A stretch of 15,192 bases of DNA from Mesorhizobium sp. (GCA_019509685.1 JAEKLU010000264.1:1-15192); one strand, 5' to 3'. Shown: positions 1 to 6,516, counted from the stretch's first letter. Made by a program: numbers and translations. Notes: generated from the letters alone by a model not told the origin.

Positions 1-1
1 T

Positions 2-274
2 ACCGGCGTCACCGTCAATTCGGTCCTCCCTGGTCCGACGAATTCGGAGATCATGGGCGGTTGGATGAAGGCGGCAGCGGAGGCGCAAGGCATTACGCAA
101 GAGGAAGCCGAGCAGCAGTTTCTCAAAACGACGCGCCCGTCAACGCTCATCAAGCGCTTCGCAACGACTGAAGAGGTCGCAAACCTGGTCGTCTATGTCT
201 GCTCGGAGCAGGCGTCGGCAACGACAGGCACGTCCCTGCGTGTCGACGGCGGTGTCGTTCGGACAATCGCATAA
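2..274 (+). CDS. SDR family oxidoreductase, C-terminal part (5' end outside window)
   Basis: This is the last 90 codons of a short-chain dehydrogenase/reductase; the frame is open from base 2 and ends in TAA at 272-274. The visible part starts in the strand after the catalytic Tyr-x-x-x-Lys helix, with the family motif N-S-V-x-PGP-T (about residues 6-12). The variable substrate-binding loop follows, then the typical C-terminal pattern R-F-A-T-x-E-E-V-A, the V-x-Y-V-C-S helix and GTSLRVDGG, which contacts the cofactor. The Rossmann core and catalytic residues lie outside the window, so substrate and cofactor preference cannot be read. SDRs are cytosolic NAD(P)H-dependent oxidoreductases. An NAD(P)-binding gene and an NTF2-like gene follow on the same strand, so this may be the first visible gene of a small redox cassette. 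The hairpin at 300-332 separates it from the next gene. The Met at 53 is internal and not a start. Confidence 0.9.
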   Translation, partial: TGVTVNSVLPGPTNSEIMGGWMKAAAEAQGITQEEAEQQFLKTTRPSTLIKRFATTEEVANLVVYVCSEQASATTGTSLRVDGGVVRTIA

Positions 275-299
275 GCATCTCGGCACGCGTGAGCGGCTC

Positions 300-332
300 G
301 GCGAAGGACCAAAGCTAATTGGTTCCTTCGCC
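300..332. terminator. Stem-loop after the SDR gene
   Basis: The arms GGCGAAGGA-CCAA (300-312) and TTGG-TTCCTTCGCC (319-332) are complementary apart from one bulged base and enclose a 6-nt loop. It lies 25 bp after the SDR stop. No T-run follows on the + strand, so it is not a classic Rho-independent terminator. It could protect the mRNA 3' end, help Rho-dependent termination, or be an operator for the gene starting at 413. Confidence 0.5.
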
Positions 333-412
333 ACGTAGATGCGCGCTTCAAGTCAGATGTGCCTTGCGCCCGCACTGGTATTTCCAATTCAAGCAGCGAT
401 CCGGAGGATATC

Positions 413-1003
413 ATGAGCTATGCGATTGTAGGATTTGGCGCCATCGGCCAGGCGCTCGCCCGGGCATTCGCCCGTAAGAACATTCCAGTCACCGTTGCGG
501 CCCGGCGGGGGCCCGAGGCGATCGCGCCGCAAGCCAAGGCGATTGGGCCGACGGTGACTGCGAGTTCACTTGAGGACGCGCTCAAGGCTCAGACCGTCAT
601 CCTGGCGATCCCTTTTTCGGAAATTGCCGGACTTGCTTCCATGACGAACTGGGACGGGAGAACGGTCGTCGACCCGACAAACGCGATCCACTTTCCCGAT
701 TTCACCCCGGCTGACCTGGGCGGAAAATTCTCCTCAAGCATCGTTCAGGAGACCCTAAGTGGAGCGCGGGTGGTCAAGGCCTTCAACACAATACCCGCAG
801 CAATTCTGGCGCAGAGCCCCGAAGAAGATGGCGGGCGCCGTGTGGTGTTCCTGTCTGGAGATGATCCTGGAGCCCGCAAGGCAGTCAGTGCCCTGATAGA
901 CGATTTGGGCTTCGCACCAATGGACCTCGGATCGCTTCAGGACGGCGCGCTCCAGCAGTGCTTCCACCCCCTCTGGGCGAAGAATCTGATCCTGAAGGGT
1001 TAG
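413..1003 (+). CDS. NADPH-dependent F420 reductase-like NAD(P)-binding protein
   Basis: A 196-residue single-domain Rossmann protein. The N-terminus has the dinucleotide-binding motif GFGAIG (residues 7-12, GxGxxG) straight after the first beta strand. An Ala-Arg-Arg after the second strand is the usual 2'-phosphate clamp for NADPH. Further family marks are V-V-D-P-T-N in mid-protein, V-V-K-A-F-N-T (the loop near the nicotinamide) and R-V-V-F-L-S-G-D-D. This matches the NADP oxidoreductase, coenzyme F420-dependent group (PF03807). Many proteobacterial members are annotated as NADPH-dependent F420 reductases, although F420 use has not been shown for most of them. The start is the ATG at 413, with GGAGG at 403-407 five bases upstream; the open frame back to 359 has no such site. 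The NTF2-like gene follows after 53 bp, probably in the same transcript. Substrate unknown. Confidence 0.85.
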   Translation: MSYAIVGFGAIGQALARAFARKNIPVTVAARRGPEAIAPQAKAIGPTVTASSLEDALKAQTVILAIPFSEIAGLASMTNWDGRTVVDPTNAIHFPDFTPADLGGKFSSSIVQETLSGARVVKAFNTIPAAILAQSPEEDGGRRVVFLSGDDPGARKAVSALIDDLGFAPMDLGSLQDGALQQCFHPLWAKNLILKG

Positions 1004-1056
1004 TCCCAACACCCCGACCGCCAGTTTTCCTCGGCGGATAATGGAAAGGCATCAAA

Positions 1057-1470
1057 ATGACTGTGAACAACGCAAAGCGCGCTGCTATCGAGGCAACCAT
1101 CCTTGCATATTTCCAGGCGCTGAACGATGCCGACATCGACGCTATACTTGACCTTTATTCCAAAGATCCGGTGATGTTGCCTTTTCTCCAACCTGCCGTC
1201 GTAGGGACCGACGCCGTTCGAGAAAACTACGAAGGCACTTTCCAACTCATCCGCTTCGAGGTGCAGACCACAATCCAGGAACTTGTGGAGATGTCGCCGG
1301 AATGGGCCTACGTTCGCACGGATACCAGCGGGATCTTCACACCCAGGAGGACTGGCGAGGGCACCCCGGCTGTTTTCCATGAACTCTTTCTTCTGTGCAA
1401 GACCGGCGATGAACACTGGCAAATCGCGCGGTACAGCTTTTCCCCAGCCAGCGCCCTCCCACCCGTTTAG
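1057..1470 (+). CDS. NTF2/SnoaL-like protein (SgcJ/EcaC type)
   Basis: A 137-residue protein with the cone-shaped NTF2-like fold pattern. An N-terminal helix pair reads A-I-E-A-T-I-L-A-Y-F-Q-A-L-N-D-A-D (about residues 9-25), with D-A-I-L-D-L-Y-S following. Then comes V-M-L-P-F-L-Q-P-A-V-V-G-x-D-A-V-R, and a curved sheet ending in F-H-E-L-F-L-L-x-K and W-Q-I-A-R-Y-S-F. This is close to SgcJ/EcaC- and SnoaL-like families (DUF4440 type), which include isomerases, hydrolases and non-catalytic binding proteins, so the reaction cannot be assigned. There is no signal peptide, so it should be cytosolic. The start is supported by GGAAAGG at 1043-1049, seven bases before the ATG. It sits 53 bp after the NAD(P)-binding gene and likely shares its transcript. 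Small SDR / NAD(P)-binding / NTF2 sets are common in aromatic or xenobiotic metabolism and stress operons; that role here is inference. Confidence 0.82.
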   Translation: MTVNNAKRAAIEATILAYFQALNDADIDAILDLYSKDPVMLPFLQPAVVGTDAVRENYEGTFQLIRFEVQTTIQELVEMSPEWAYVRTDTSGIFTPRRTGEGTPAVFHELFLLCKTGDEHWQIARYSFSPASALPPV

Positions 1471-1491
1471 CGGATGCGCGGCTCCAGCGAC

Positions 1492-1750
1492 TTAGCTCCG
1501 ATCCGCTGGCATTATTTCCGGAGAGCTTTGCAGCGCCCAGATTTCCACAGACGGACCGGCATGAGTTCCCCGCAAACGAGTCTGCCCGCCTCGATATCGC
1601 CTGCGACAAGAAGCTTCGGAAGCAACGCCGCGCCCGCGCCCGCCAGAACGGCATCGTGCACCATCAGCAGGGAAGAGACGCGCGGGATCGGCCGGGCTTG
1701 AAAAGGACTTCGTCCTCAAAGGTGGTTTGTCGGCCAATCCACAGGAAAAC
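1492..1750 (-). pseudogene. LysR-type regulator remnant, 3' end only, frameshifted
   Basis: Three reading frames of the - strand, taken in turn, rebuild the C-terminal half of a LysR effector-binding domain. The segment about 1744-1695 gives T-F-E-D-E-V-L-F-K-P. The next frame (1700 down to a stop at 1512) gives PIPRVSSLLMVHDAVLAGAG, then A-A-L-L-P-K-L-L-V and the A-G-R-L-V motif. A third frame (to a stop at 1492) gives V-E-I-W-A-L-Q-S-S. That order matches LysR regulators of the type S-S-L-L-M-V-x-D-A-V-L-A-G-x-G-x-A-L-L-P ... G-R-L-V ... V-E-I-W. At least two frameshifts are needed. The DNA-binding domain, which should lie to the right, is absent: that side meets the terminator and 3' end of the beta-propeller gene. 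No functional product is expected. The parent gene probably regulated the neighbouring redox genes. Confidence 0.72.
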
Positions 1751-1770
1751 ACGACGAGTTGAAAACGGCA

Positions 1771-1800
1771 CCATCCTTCGCTCTTCGAGCTTCGGATGGC
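1771..1800 (-). terminator. Terminator-like hairpin for the flippase/acetyltransferase/propeller cluster
   Basis: On the - strand, CCATCC and GGATGG form the outer stem, and GCTC-GAA-GAGC the inner stem, separated by a small internal loop. It lies about 17 bp beyond the stop of the propeller gene. A short T-run (GTTTTC) follows a few bases downstream. This is a plausible weak intrinsic terminator for the leftward cluster. Confidence 0.5.
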
Positions 1801-1817
1801 AGGCCATTTAAATGACG

Positions 1818-2975
1818 CTACCGCATATTCCCCGTATGGCCTTGCGAATACCGCCCGGGCTGCGGCCAGACGGTCAGTCCGTGCGGCTCTGCGCCGACCC
1901 TGATCTTGGTCACGCCGCCCGATGTCGTGTCGATCATGTAGACCTCGGCGTCAAAGCGGCCGGAGAGCCATAGCTGCCTGCCGTCGGCGCTGACATTGCC
2001 CATGTCGGGGCTGCCGCCGCCGGGGATAGGCCATTGCGCGACGACGGAGCGGGTGGCGAAGTCGATCACCGTCACGCTGCCCGGCCCTTTGGCCTTGCCT
2101 TGCTCCATTTTGTGCGAGCCGCGGTTCGAGACATAAAGCCGCTTGCCGTCGCGGCTGACGACGAAGCCGTGCGTGCCGATGCCGGTCGGGACGAAGCCGA
2201 TCTCCTTGAAACTGTCGCCGTCGACAAGGAAGACACCATCATTCATCATGTCGGCGATGTAAAAGACCTTGCCGTCGGGCGACAGGCGGATGTCCTGCGG
2301 CATGCCCATCTTCGAGAAGTCGAGATGGCCGAGCACCTTCTGGTTCTTGAGGTCGATCTTGGCCAGGCCGCCATCGCCATATTCGCAGGTGAAGATCGCG
2401 TAGGCGCCGTCGGCAGAGAAATCGGCATGGTTGATCCCGGGGCAAGTGGGTGTCGGCAGGCTCGATTTCAGCGCCATGGTGTGGGGATCGCGGAAATCGA
2501 GCCGCTCCAGGGCTTCGTCGACGACGATGGCCGCGCTGCCATCCGGCATGAAATACAAGTTGTAGGGATCGTCGACGGCGATTTGCGGGCCGGGCTTGCC
2601 GGTCATCGGATCGATCGGCGTCAGGCTGCCGTTCCTGCCGGTGCCATTGTTGGCGACCCAGAGCGTCTTCAGGTCCCACGACGGCACGACGTGCTGTGGT
2701 TTGCTGCCGACCGAGAACCTGTCGACTTCCTTCAGCGTTGTGGTGTCGATCACCGAGACGCTGTTCGAGGACCGGTTGGGCACATAGACACGCGGCAGCG
2801 CGCCCAGCGTGGCCGGGCCGAGATGGCCGGCGCCGGTATGCCTGTAGATGTTGATGGGCGGCGTGGGCTCGCTGCAATCCTCGGGACAGGTGTCGGCGCC
2901 GGCTCGAGCGGGCAGGAGCGCAATCAGCAGGAGAGCCGCACAGGGCCAGGCGTGGCGCAAAAAGGTTCTGATCAT
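1818..2975 (-). CDS. Secreted YVTN/YncE-type beta-propeller protein
   Basis: A 385-residue protein built of repeated propeller blades. A Sec signal peptide is clear: basic M-I-R-T-F-L-R-H, hydrophobic A-A-L-L-L-I-A-L-L-P, and an Ala-x-Ala cleavage region (A-R-A-G-A) near residue 25, so it is periplasmic or released. Blade repeats include R-V-Y-V-P-N-R-S-S-N-S-V-S-V-I-D-T-T-T, L-W-V-A-N-N-G-T-G, D-I-R-L-S-P-D-G-K-V-F-Y-I-A-D, L-Y-V-S-N-R-G-S-H and V-Y-M-I-D-T-T-S-G-G-V: the V-x-N/D ... V-S-V-I-D-T pattern of YVTN/YncE families. Cysteines occur in T-C-P-E-D-C near the mature N-terminus and in two loops, possibly as disulfides. The Met at 2975 was chosen because it opens the signal peptide; the frame stays open 77 codons upstream but overlaps the acetyltransferase gene and has no protein-like content. 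The site before the ATG is weak. It follows the acetyltransferase gene by 68 bp. Family members bind ligands or DNA or act as scaffolds; the ligand here is unknown. Confidence 0.85.
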   Translation of the reverse strand: MIRTFLRHAWPCAALLLIALLPARAGADTCPEDCSEPTPPINIYRHTGAGHLGPATLGALPRVYVPNRSSNSVSVIDTTTLKEVDRFSVGSKPQHVVPSWDLKTLWVANNGTGRNGSLTPIDPMTGKPGPQIAVDDPYNLYFMPDGSAAIVVDEALERLDFRDPHTMALKSSLPTPTCPGINHADFSADGAYAIFTCEYGDGGLAKIDLKNQKVLGHLDFSKMGMPQDIRLSPDGKVFYIADMMNDGVFLVDGDSFKEIGFVPTGIGTHGFVVSRDGKRLYVSNRGSHKMEQGKAKGPGSVTVIDFATRSVVAQWPIPGGGSPDMGNVSADGRQLWLSGRFDAEVYMIDTTSGGVTKIRVGAEPHGLTVWPQPGRYSQGHTGNMR

Positions 2976-3043
2976 CTGATTGCTTGTCGTGAAAGCCGGC
3001 CGAAATTGCCGTCGCGACCCATAGCTTGCGTTTTGCCGTTGAT

Positions 3044-4324
3044 CTAGCGCCTTTTCAGCAGGCTCTTCATGCGGTTGCGCAGGATGCGCGCCATGTTGCG
3101 GGTCTCGCGATAGAGGTGCAATTGCGAGGCTGCCTGGCGGGCCAGGCGATCGGCGTCCGGGGTCAGCCCGACCACCAGCGTGCCCACCGGCTTGCGCTCG
3201 GTCCAAAGCCGGCTCATCACCGGATGATCCGGCACCGCGCAGGAATCCGTCAGGACGATGTTGGGGTCGTCGAGGTGTTGCTTGGTCACCTCGATCATCA
3301 ACAGAGTGCCTGGCGAATAGGCGGCCAGCGTCTCGTCATAGGCTGTCTTCCAGGTATAGGCGACGCCGGCCTCGACGAAGACGACCAGGCAGGCGATGGT
3401 GCGCCCGTCCAGCGTCAGCGAATGGATGCGGCACATGTCCTGCTCGGCCAGCCTGTGGACGGCCTCGCGGGCAAAGGCGGCGCGATAGCGGTCGATCGCC
3501 ATGGCGGTGCGCTCACGGCCCTTCCAGCCAGCCGCCTCCAGCGTCAGGAAGCTTTCGATTGCGTGGCGGATCTCGTCCGGCCCGCGCGCCACGACATGCT
3601 CGAGTTTGCCCTGGTCGCCAAGGCGACGCTTCAGCCGGCGGAACTCGCGGTAATGATGCGCGCGCAAGGAAACCTTGAGATAGTCCTCGCCATCGGCGTC
3701 GCTTTGCAGCACCGGGCGTTCCGCCTTGCCGGTGGTGACCATGGTCAGGCCGCGGCTGTCGGCAAAGGACGTGAGCAGGCTGGCCACCGGGCCGTCGAGC
3801 CGGATATCGGCCAGCACGAAGACCTTGGGCAGCTTGAGGTGCGGCCGCGAGAGCATCGAGAAGAAATCCTCGATGACGCCGATCGGATCGTCGCGGTCGA
3901 CGAGCGGTGTGCCGAGCGGACCGAACGGGCTCGACCAGGTGCGCATCACCGGAACGCCGAGCGGCATTGCCGGCCGCTCGACCGAGAACGGCACCAGAAG
4001 CCGCAGACGGTTGCGGAATTCGTCGCCGTCGCGGATTACCGCCAGCCGCACCTCGCGATCCTCCAGCCGGGGCATGGCAGGCGCCAGGAAGCGCGGGTTG
4101 AAGAAGACGTTGGGCTCGATGGTGCGGGCGCACAGGTAATCGAGCTCTTCGACGAGGTCGAAGCCGGCCGAGGCCGGATAGATGGCAAGCTTCCGCTCCG
4201 GCCTGTTGTTGGCGAGGATCTCGATATGGGCGGGATCGGCCTCGCGCGCCAGGCCGGCAAGGTTGGAAACCATGGCGCCGGCAGGGCCGCCGCTCGTCTC
4301 TTCAAGCAACGGGATGGCTGCCAT
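3044..4324 (-). CDS. GNAT-superfamily acetyltransferase, BioF2-like domain
   Basis: A 426-residue cytosolic protein. The second half carries a BioF2-like/CelD-type acetyltransferase domain (PF13480 style): Y-R-E-F-R-R-L-K-R-R-L, a helix around F-L-T-L-E-A-A-G-W-K-G-R, then the core strands I-H-S-L-T-L-D-G-R-T-I-A and W-K-T-A-Y-D-E-T-L-A-A-Y-S-P-G-T-L-L, and D-S-C-A-V-P-D-H-P at the end. The motif L-E-x-x-G-W-K-G and the late Y-S-P-G-T pattern are characteristic of this group, which occurs in cellulose, exopolysaccharide and LPS loci. The first 200 residues are less typical. The start is the ATG at 4324-4322, which shares its A with the stop of the flippase gene (TGATG) and has AAGGAA at 4333-4338 upstream, so translation is probably coupled. 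The partnership suggests it acylates a surface glycan precursor or carrier-linked sugar; donor and acceptor are unknown. Confidence 0.83.
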   Translation of the reverse strand: MAAIPLLEETSGGPAGAMVSNLAGLAREADPAHIEILANNRPERKLAIYPASAGFDLVEELDYLCARTIEPNVFFNPRFLAPAMPRLEDREVRLAVIRDGDEFRNRLRLLVPFSVERPAMPLGVPVMRTWSSPFGPLGTPLVDRDDPIGVIEDFFSMLSRPHLKLPKVFVLADIRLDGPVASLLTSFADSRGLTMVTTGKAERPVLQSDADGEDYLKVSLRAHHYREFRRLKRRLGDQGKLEHVVARGPDEIRHAIESFLTLEAAGWKGRERTAMAIDRYRAAFAREAVHRLAEQDMCRIHSLTLDGRTIACLVVFVEAGVAYTWKTAYDETLAAYSPGTLLMIEVTKQHLDDPNIVLTDSCAVPDHPVMSRLWTERKPVGTLVVGLTPDADRLARQAASQLHLYRETRNMARILRNRMKSLLKRR

Positions 4325-5727
4325 CAGGCGATTTCCTTGTTTGCAGGCACGAAGATCACCATCACGATGCCGAGCTTGCGCCAGACGGTGAAGGACAGCG
4401 CGCTGGCCTCGAACACCATGGCCAGGCTGGTGGCGATCGCCGCGCCCCAAAGGCCGAAATGTGGGATCAAAAACACGTTGAGGCCGATGTTGAAGGCAAG
4501 CGTCATGGCATAGACGGCGGCGCAGATATTCTGGTTGCCGCTCATCGTCAGCAGGCTTTCGCAGGGGCCGACAGCGGCGCGCGCCACGACGCCGAGCACG
4601 AGCAGGAACAGCAGCGGATAGCCGGCGGTGAATTCGGGACCGAACAGCACCAGCATCGGTTCGCCGAGCACCAGCACGACGAGCGCCATCAGCAGTGAGG
4701 GCCAGAAGGTCCAGGACACCGTTTCGCGGGCGAAGGCGGCGAGCCTCGACGGCTCGCCATGGGTGAACTGCGCGTAACGCTGGGCGACACCGGCCTTGAC
4801 CGCGAAATAGACGAAATGCACCAGCGCCAGCGTCTTCACCGTCGCGAAATAGACGGCGACATCATTGGGGTCCATATAGGCCCCGACCATCAGCACGTCG
4901 GCATTGGTGAGCAGGAAGAAAAAGCTCTCGACCAGGAAGATCGGCAGCGAGACCAGGAACCATTGAGGGAAATGCACCGTCATCGGCCCGGCTGGGATTT
5001 TCTTTTCCATGCGCGAGGTGACGGCCATCAACTGGCCAAGCGTGGTGACATAGGTGGCGGCGATCGAGGCGAAGATCGCGGTCTTGGCGTCGGGCACGTA
5101 GTGCATGGCAAGCATCAGCGCCATGAATGCCAGGATCAGCACCGGCCGCACCAGATAGGTGGGCGAGAGCGCCAGCAGCGCCCAGGAATTCGCGCGCGCC
5201 AGGCCCTGCAGGAGATCGCCAAGCGCAATCATCGGCAGGCAGATGACGCCGAGGATGAAGGGGATGACGTAGTAGTTCTCGATCCAGTCCGAGGCGAGCC
5301 AGACCCCAAGCGCGCCGAATCCCGCGATCAGCGTCGAGGCAAGGAGCACAAACAGGCGGCTTGCCAGCACGATGCCGCGCAGCTCGGCCAGCATGCCGCG
5401 TTCGCGGTATTCAGGAATGAAGCGGATGACCGAGGTGTGGAAGCCGAGGCAGGCAAGGTTGCCGACGATGACCATCGTCACCCAGACCAGCACCGAGATG
5501 CCGTATTCGAACGAGCCCATCCAGCGCGCCATCAGCACCTGGCTGACAAAGGCGATGAAGGCGCTGATGATGCGGATCGAAAAGGCGATCAGCGACATGC
5601 GCCCGGCTTCGCCGCGCTCGTCGGCGGTGAACAAGACGGCATCGATGCGGCCAAGCAGCGGCTCGATGCGCAGCGCCCAGCGCTGCGGCAGGAACCGCCC
5701 GGCAGTCGTTGCCGCGGAAAAGCGCAC
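4324..5727 (-). CDS. Polysaccharide/lipopolysaccharide flippase (MOP superfamily, Wzx-like)
   Basis: A 467-residue polytopic inner-membrane protein with about 12-14 hydrophobic helices across its length. Examples are the helix R-I-I-S-A-F-I-A-F-V-S-Q-V-L near residue 55, M-V-I-V-G-N-L-A-C-L-G, L-P-I-F-L-V-E-S-F-F-F-L-L-T, M-A-L-V-V-L-V-L-G-E-P and F-N-I-G-L-N-V-F-L-I-P. N-A-D-V-L-M-V-G and the C-terminal N-I-G-L-N-V ... G-L-W-G-A-A-I-A-T motif are typical of the polysaccharide biosynthesis/Wzx branch (PF01943/PF13440), which moves undecaprenyl-linked oligosaccharides across the inner membrane. There is no ATG start. The frame is closed upstream by TAA with only TTG (5733) and GTG (5727) available. 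GTG is preferred because GGAG sits eight bases before it. About 50 soluble residues precede the first helix, which is longer than usual. It is the first gene of a leftward cluster and overlaps the acetyltransferase gene by one base. The exact glycan is unknown. Confidence 0.88.
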   Translation of the reverse strand: MRFSAATTAGRFLPQRWALRIEPLLGRIDAVLFTADERGEAGRMSLIAFSIRIISAFIAFVSQVLMARWMGSFEYGISVLVWVTMVIVGNLACLGFHTSVIRFIPEYRERGMLAELRGIVLASRLFVLLASTLIAGFGALGVWLASDWIENYYVIPFILGVICLPMIALGDLLQGLARANSWALLALSPTYLVRPVLILAFMALMLAMHYVPDAKTAIFASIAATYVTTLGQLMAVTSRMEKKIPAGPMTVHFPQWFLVSLPIFLVESFFFLLTNADVLMVGAYMDPNDVAVYFATVKTLALVHFVYFAVKAGVAQRYAQFTHGEPSRLAAFARETVSWTFWPSLLMALVVLVLGEPMLVLFGPEFTAGYPLLFLLVLGVVARAAVGPCESLLTMSGNQNICAAVYAMTLAFNIGLNVFLIPHFGLWGAAIATSLAMVFEASALSFTVWRKLGIVMVIFVPANKEIA

Positions 5728-5759
5728 CCACAACTCTCCGTTTTCCGCCTCTTTCCAGC

Positions 5760-5778
5760 GTTTCGGTGTATCCGAAAC
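5760..5778 (-). promoter_or_regulatory. Hairpin in the flippase leader
   Basis: GTTTCGG (5760-5766) pairs with CCGAAAC (5772-5778) around a 5-nt loop. A second pairing, GGTGT with ACACC (about 5765-5781), would use overlapping bases, so the two are mutually exclusive. It lies 33-51 bases upstream of the GTG start, in the probable 5' leader. A regulatory role is inference. Confidence 0.35.
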
Positions 5779-5789
5779 ACCTTAAGAAA

Positions 5790-5806
5790 GGGTGGGTGGG
5801 GTAGGG
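5790..5806 (+). other. Potential G-quadruplex motif upstream of the flippase
   Basis: Four G-runs (GGG-T-GGG-T-GGGG-TA-GGG) with loops of 1, 1 and 2 nt fulfil the strict intramolecular G-quadruplex rule. The G-rich strand is + and the flippase is read from -, so the G-runs are in the template and the C-runs would be in any leader RNA. It sits 63 bp or more upstream of the flippase start. The sequence match is exact; folding and function are not shown. Confidence 0.5.
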
Positions 5807-5834
5807 TGCACGGGAGCCAAAGGCAAGGCGCGAA

Positions 5835-5913
5835 AGGCGAGCGAACGCCAGGGATTGCCCGAAGGCAAGGGGAGCCGCCAGCGTTTCGCTCGCCTCCCCC
5901 CGCCAAGGGGAGG
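5835..5913. repeat. Intergenic inverted-repeat element
   Basis: The 235-bp gap between the flippase start and the end of the next gene (5728-5962) holds no ORF of note. AGGCGAGCGAACGC (5835-5848) recurs inverted as GCGTTTCGCTCGCCT (5881-5895) with one extra base. A second hairpin follows: CCTCCCC (5893-5899) with GGGGAGG (5907-5913). The build resembles rhizobial intergenic mosaic palindromes, but the family cannot be named without a search. It may help terminate the 5963-6463 transcript, although there is no T-run. Confidence 0.45.
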
Positions 5914-5962
5914 GCAGGACGCCAGCCATAAGCCCGGTGTCCGATGTTCCGTGGAAATGGTC

Positions 5963-6463
5963 CTACATCCCCTTCATCGCATCACAGGACACGTTCGGGT
6001 TCATGTCGGCGAAGGCGCCGGTCGGGTTCCGTTTCCAGGCCCAGACATGCAGTTCGTAGAACGGGCCGAGGCCGTAGCGGTTGGGCGCGGTGTTGAAATT
6101 GAACAGCTGCCCTTCGAGCGAGGCCGGACCCTTCGAGGTGATGTATTCGACCGCGATCAGCTTCAGCGTGCCGTCGGCCATCGGCTCGTACATGACCGCC
6201 TCGGGCTTGGCGACGTCGACGGCGTCGTCCTTCAGATAGGCGGCGTTGACATAGTGGATGCCCATGGCGCCGCCCGTCAGGCCGCTGGCGCATGGGATCG
6301 GCGCATAGCCTTCCGCCTTCGCCGCCGCGACGTCCTCGAAGCGGCTGTCGAGCGCACGCACCTTTTCGGCGAGTGGATTGACGGTCTTAGCCGTCGCGGC
6401 GCCGGCCATCACCATAATGGTCGAGGCGGAAATGCCGACGAGACACCATTTGTAAATGTTCAT
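5963..6463 (-). CDS. Conserved secreted protein of unknown function
   Basis: A 166-residue protein with a Sec signal peptide: M-N-I-Y-K-W start, hydrophobic stretch to M-A-G-A, and cleavage after A-T-A at residue 25. The mature part has the pattern G-A-M-G-I-H-Y-V-N, P-E-A-V-M-Y-E-P, L-K-L-I-A-V-E-Y, then H-V-W-A-W-K-R-N-P-T-G-x-F-A-D-M-N-P-N-V-S-C. I recall this H-Y-V-N ... Y-E-P ... V-E-Y ... H-V-W ... N-P-x-G arrangement from uncharacterised exported proteins of rhizobia and Burkholderia. Two mature cysteines (I-P-C-A-S and N-V-S-C) could form a disulfide. The several His, Glu and Trp in conserved positions would suit a small-molecule or metal site, but no reaction is known. The start is the Met opening the signal peptide; the upstream in-frame extension to 6550 is not protein-like and crosses a terminator. 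The ribosome site is weak. It appears to be its own transcription unit. Confidence 0.75.
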   Translation of the reverse strand: MNIYKWCLVGISASTIMVMAGAATAKTVNPLAEKVRALDSRFEDVAAAKAEGYAPIPCASGLTGGAMGIHYVNAAYLKDDAVDVAKPEAVMYEPMADGTLKLIAVEYITSKGPASLEGQLFNFNTAPNRYGLGPFYELHVWAWKRNPTGAFADMNPNVSCDAMKGM

Positions 6464-6489
6464 TTTTCTGTCCAATTCCGTTGCGGCGC

Positions 6490-6516
6490 AAAAAAGCGGC
6501 CGGCCGATCGGGCCGG
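6490..6516 (-). terminator. Rho-independent terminator
   Basis: On the - strand CCGGCC (6516-6511), loop CGATC and GGCCGG (6505-6500) form a GC-rich stem. CCGC and six T (6495-6490) follow. It lies 50 bp beyond the stop of the small ORF ending at 6567 and 27 bp before the next - strand start. It therefore fits the end of a DUF4242/small-ORF transcript and isolates the downstream secreted-protein gene. Confidence 0.6.

Noticed and set aside
1474..1701. A 75-codon + strand frame after the NTF2-like gene
   Set aside because: It lies antisense to the LysR remnant and has no protein-like features.
2034..3047. A 337-codon + strand open frame opposite the propeller gene
   Set aside because: Antisense shadow; the - strand frame has a signal peptide and blade repeats.
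3026..4513. A 495-codon + strand open frame opposite the acetyltransferase gene
   Set aside because: It is a shadow of the acetyltransferase coding phase, rich in Arg/Gly/His/Gln with no recognisable motif, and spans two real genes.
4759..5931. A 390-codon + strand open frame opposite the flippase
   Set aside because: Extremely His/Gln/Asp/Arg-rich translation typical of antisense to hydrophobic membrane helices; the flippase on the other strand is clearly real.
5728..5962. A small coding gene in the gap upstream of the flippase
   Set aside because: Frames crossing it give Arg/Pro/Gly-rich low-complexity peptides and coincide with inverted repeats.
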